Positions 61,541 to 64,000 of a stretch of DNA of 64,000 bases are shown here, piece after piece; positions within the stretch are counted from its first letter, which is position 1; every line of letters begins with the position of its first letter. The DNA is from Oscillospiraceae bacterium (GTDB taxonomy: Bacteria; Bacillota; Clostridia; Saccharofermentanales; Saccharofermentanaceae). The stretch is taken from positions 23,536 through 87,535 of the forward strand of contig CADAKH010000006.1 in assembly GCA_902788505.1 (NCBI GenBank), in the 5' to 3' direction. The notes beneath the pieces are model-generated. The model saw only the letters and a program-made list of their open reading frames with translations. It had not been told where the DNA came from and did not search any database. Both the position numbers and the translations under genes were made by a program.

Positions 61541-62170
61541 ATGAAATCAGTTGTTTGTTTTGGTGACTCTAATACTTACGGACATAATCCTCTGAACGGC
61601 GAAAGACTTCCTGATACAGTCAGGTGGCCATGCCTTCTGCAGAACCTTCTGGGAAGCGATTACAAGGTTATAGAAGAGGGCCTTAACGGCAGAACGACCG
61701 TGTTCGATGATCCCAATGACGACTGGAAAAACGGAGTTGATTATATAAAGGGAATTCTCTGCACACACAGGCCCGTTGATTACCTTGTCATCATGCTCGG
61801 AACAAACGACATGAAGACAGTCTATAACGCCTCTCTTGATGCAATAGCGGCAGGCCTGAATGAGATCGTCAACAGGGCCGAAAGCGTCATGAACATCAAG
61901 CAGGGATTCGTTCCTAAGATCATTGTCGTATCTCCGCCGGAGATCACAACGGATATTCTGACGGGACCTTTTCAGGATTCATTCGATGAGGTATCGATCG
62001 ACAAATCCAAGCGCCTTTCCGAGTACTACAAGAGGGTTGCCGATAAGCACGGCTGCATTTTCGTGGATGCCAAGCAGTATATCAGGCCTTCCGTGGAAGA
62101 CGGACTGCATTTAGGACCTGACGGCCATAAGGGACTTGCAGAGATCATCGCGAAAACGATTCTTGGCTGA
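61541..62170 (+). CDS. SGNH/GDSL hydrolase, 209 aa
   Basis: The block I motif FGDSNTYGHNP, a Gly-containing block II, LGTNDMK (block III) and the catalytic Asp/His of DGLHLGPDGH (block V) identify an SGNH-family esterase. Arylesterase/TesA-type and carbohydrate esterase relatives share this pattern. There is no signal peptide, so it is probably cytoplasmic. It starts three bases after nadE behind AAAGGAATG and is likely cotranscribed. Substrate unknown. Confidence 0.87.
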   Translation: MKSVVCFGDSNTYGHNPLNGERLPDTVRWPCLLQNLLGSDYKVIEEGLNGRTTVFDDPNDDWKNGVDYIKGILCTHRPVDYLVIMLGTNDMKTVYNASLDAIAAGLNEIVNRAESVMNIKQGFVPKIIVVSPPEITTDILTGPFQDSFDEVSIDKSKRLSEYYKRVADKHGCIFVDAKQYIRPSVEDGLHLGPDGHKGLAEIIAKTILG

Positions 62171-62191
62171 TTTGTTTTTATTTTCGCTATT

Positions 62192-62301
62192 AAATACGGC
62201 AACTTATGCGGCTATAGCCGTATCGGTTGCCGTATTTCTATGAGTTTTTTAAGCAAAAATACGGTATTACGTCAGGCTATAGCCGTATCGTCAGCCGTAT
62301 T
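62192..62301. repeat. Pair of related nested palindromes between the SGNH gene and pnp
   Basis: Copy 1: AAATACGGCAAC/GTTGCCGTATTT (62192-62203 and 62226-62237, 12 perfect pairs) encloses ATGCGGC-TATA-GCCGTAT. Copy 2: AATACGG/CCGTATT (62258-62301) encloses GGCTATAGCC. Both share GGCTATAGCCGTATCG. Copy 1 may act as the terminator of the upstream operon. Confidence 0.7.
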
Positions 62302-62331
62302 CCGCATGCCCCTTTTCGAAAACACAGACAT

Positions 62332-62359
62332 TTGTCTTATTGCGTATTTAGTATATAAT
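62332..62359 (+). promoter_or_regulatory. pnp promoter
   Basis: TTGTCT (62332-62337), a 16-base spacer and TATAAT (62354-62359). Transcription should begin just before the leader hairpin. Confidence 0.75.
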
Positions 62360-62372
62360 TAATAAATTCGAG

Positions 62373-62452
62373 AAGGAGTGTAGTGTGTAGATTGACTGCC
62401 CGAACATCGTGTCTGATATAGCTCGGACCGTGAATCTACGAACTACCTCCTT
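62373..62452 (+). promoter_or_regulatory. Long leader hairpin of pnp
   Basis: AAGGAG-GTAGT-GTAGATT pairs with AATCTAC-ACTAC-CTCCTT, interrupted by a one-base bulge and a two-by-two internal loop, with a possible inner CCGA/TCGG pairing. It occupies nearly the whole 5' leader and lies 22 bases before the true AAAAGGAG ribosome site. Confidence 0.75.
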
Positions 62453-62488
62453 TACCAAAATCTATATTTTCGAAAAGGAGTTTCACAA

Positions 62489-64000
62489 ATGGAAAAGATT
62501 TTCAGAACTGAGATCGCCGGCAGACCGTTGGTTGTCGAGACCGGTAAGATCGCACAGTTTGCCAATGGTTCCGTACTCATCAGATACGGTGAGACAACTG
62601 TTCTTTCAACAGTTACCGCAAGCGCTACACCTCGTGAGGGAATCGATTTCTTCCCGCTTTCAGTAGATTACGAGGAGAAGATGTATGCAGTAGGTAAGAT
62701 CCCCGGCGGTTTCCTCAAGAGAGAGGGAAGACCCGGCGAGAAGGCTATTCTTGTATCACGTGTTATTGACCGTCCTATCAGACCTTTGTTCCCTAAGGAT
62801 CTCAGAAACGACGTTTGCGTAAACAACCTCGTTATGTCAGTTGACCCTGACTGCTCACCTGAGATTACGGCTATGCTCGGTACATCAATCGCTATCGCTA
62901 TTTCCGATATCCCGTGGAAGGGACCTGTCGGAGGCGTTGTATTAGGTCTCATCGACGGCAAGACGATCATCAACCCTACACTCGAGCAGCGTGAAGTTTC
63001 TGATATGTACGTTACTCTTGCAGGTACTCTCACAAAGATCTGCATGGTAGAGGCAGGTGCTAACGAAGTTCCTGATGACGTAATGCTTAATGCTATCGCT
63101 GAAGGTCACGAAGAGATCAAGAAGATCTGCGAGTTCATCAACGGCATCGTAGCTGAGATCGGTAAGGAGAAGTTCACTTACGAGTCAGCTGACGTTCCGG
63201 AGGAGATCTTCGAAGCAGTTAAGGAATACGGCTGGGACAGAATGCGTCAGGCAGTTCTTTCCAAGGACAAGGAAGTTAGAGACGGCAACGTTGCAGTTCT
63301 TCAGGAAGAAGTTGCAGCTATGCTCGAAGAGAAGGAAGAGGGCCTTTCAAAGTGGGCACCTGATGCTATCTACAAGCTCGAGAAGAAGGTCGTAAGAGAT
63401 TATCTCTTCAGAGAGCATGTCAGAGTTGACGGCAGAGCTCTTGATGAGATCAGACCTTTGTCTGCAGCAGTCGGAGTTCTCCCCAGAGTTCATGGTTCAT
63501 CTTTCTTCCAGAGAGGCCAGACACAGGTAATGAATATCTGTACATTGGCGCCTCTTGATGAAGCACAGAAGCTCGAAGGCCTTGATGAGCAAACATACAA
63601 GAGATACATTCACCACTATAACTTCCCGGGTTACTCAACAGGTGAGGCTAAGCCTTCCAGATCACCCGGAAGACGTGAGATCGGTCACGGCGCTCTCGCT
63701 GAGAGATCTCTCATTCCTGTACTTCCTTCAGAGGAAGAGTTCCCTTACTCGATCAGAACAGTATCTGAGATCACAATGAGTAACGGTTCAACATCACAGG
63801 GTTCTGTTTGCGCTTCCACACTTTCACTCATGGACGCAGGCGTTCCGATCAAGAGACCTGTTGCAGGTATCTCTTCAGGTCTTATTATGGATCCTGACAA
63901 TGACGACAACTTCCTCGTATTCATGGATATCCAGGGCATCGAGGACTTCTTCGGCGATATGGACTTCAAGGTTGCAGGTACTACAGAAGGTATCACATCC
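62489..64000 (+). CDS. pnp: Polyribonucleotide nucleotidyltransferase, N-terminal 504 residues (continues beyond window)
   Basis: PNPase degrades mRNA 3' to 5' by phosphorolysis. The open frame from the ATG at 62489 shows the first RNase PH domain (GSVLIRYGETTVLSTVT; FFPLSVDYEEKMYAVGKIPGG cut here at FFPLSVDYEEKMYAVG), an alpha-helical middle and the start of the second PH domain (VRVDGRALDEIRPLS, YSTGEAKPSRSPGRREIGHG). It has no stop before base 64000. AAAAGGAG lies upstream. The rpsO-pnp neighbourhood is usual, here with nadE and the SGNH gene inserted. Confidence 0.96.
   Translation, partial: MEKIFRTEIAGRPLVVETGKIAQFANGSVLIRYGETTVLSTVTASATPREGIDFFPLSVDYEEKMYAVGKIPGGFLKREGRPGEKAILVSRVIDRPIRPLFPKDLRNDVCVNNLVMSVDPDCSPEITAMLGTSIAIAISDIPWKGPVGGVVLGLIDGKTIINPTLEQREVSDMYVTLAGTLTKICMVEAGANEVPDDVMLNAIAEGHEEIKKICEFINGIVAEIGKEKFTYESADVPEEIFEAVKEYGWDRMRQAVLSKDKEVRDGNVAVLQEEVAAMLEEKEEGLSKWAPDAIYKLEKKVVRDYLFREHVRVDGRALDEIRPLSAAVGVLPRVHGSSFFQRGQTQVMNICTLAPLDEAQKLEGLDEQTYKRYIHHYNFPGYSTGEAKPSRSPGRREIGHGALAERSLIPVLPSEEEFPYSIRTVSEITMSNGSTSQGSVCASTLSLMDAGVPIKRPVAGISSGLIMDPDNDDNFLVFMDIQGIEDFFGDMDFKVAGTTEGITS

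Noticed and set aside
62409..62666. 85-codon plus-strand frame before pnp
   Set aside because: It spans the leader hairpin and the start of pnp in another frame; pnp is unmistakable.

Overview
The window reads as chromosomal DNA of a Gram-positive anaerobe of the Bacillota, most likely class Clostridia. The support is a SpoIIIE-type FtsK, a SpoIIE-type phosphatase with a STAS partner, a GAAC-N4-GTTC SOS box in front of recA, strong AGGAGG-type ribosome sites, a superoxide reductase, a membrane pyrophosphatase, and DUF975/CmpB, DUF2975, DUF4405 and DUF6935-like proteins. I cannot name a species. I see no rRNA, CRISPR array, prophage or intact insertion sequence; there is one tRNA (Trp).

Region 1 (1-7.5 kb) is the most unusual part. 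It is a tightly packed run of two carrier proteins, two SDR reductases, a stand-alone DltA-like adenylating enzyme, a FabH-like ketoacyl synthase, a GNAT-like protein and a metallo-beta-lactamase-fold hydrolase. It converges on a DPM1/GtrB-like glycosyltransferase and a second GNAT. It looks like a small pathway that activates an acid, probably an amino acid, on a carrier protein, extends and reduces it, and may attach it to a surface glycan. Sampled lines are more AT-rich than the housekeeping part of the window. Region 2 (7.8-31.8 kb) is mixed: a membrane-anchored HAD phosphatase, a DUF2975/Xre pair, a 7TM-PAS-GGDEF-EAL protein with a degenerate cyclase site, several unknown genes, an RlmI-like methyltransferase, superoxide reductase, a DUF975-CmpB fusion, diaminopimelate decarboxylase, a TetR-controlled redox operon whose distal end is decaying, citrate synthase and a YmfI-like reductase.

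Region 3 (31.9-45.3 kb) holds tRNA-Trp, then proC, rnhA, a Nudix hydrolase, ftsK, pncC and murJ in close succession. It continues with envelope functions (an L,D-transpeptidase-like lipoprotein and a VanX-like dipeptidase) and a partner-switching module (STAS, a SpoIIE phosphatase fused to an anti-sigma-type kinase domain, and two associated unknowns). Region 4 (45.4 kb to the end) is conserved housekeeping: a truncated dehydrogenase relic, SOS-controlled recA-recX, rimO-pgsA, acpP-rnc-smc-ftsY, the pyrophosphatase hppA, rpsO, nadE plus an SGNH hydrolase, and pnp running off the end.

The noncoding DNA is informative. A TetR promoter is flanked by two near-identical operators. A 5+5 palindrome precedes the DUF2975 operon. 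Three stem-loops stand in a row at 9.2 kb, and two adjacent hairpins precede an unknown gene at 15 kb. Ten-base tandem repeats lie before recA, palindromic repeats before pnp, and the pnp leader folds into an 80-nt hairpin that suggests RNase III/PNPase-type autoregulation. All functions are read from motifs and gene order by eye; no database search was possible.
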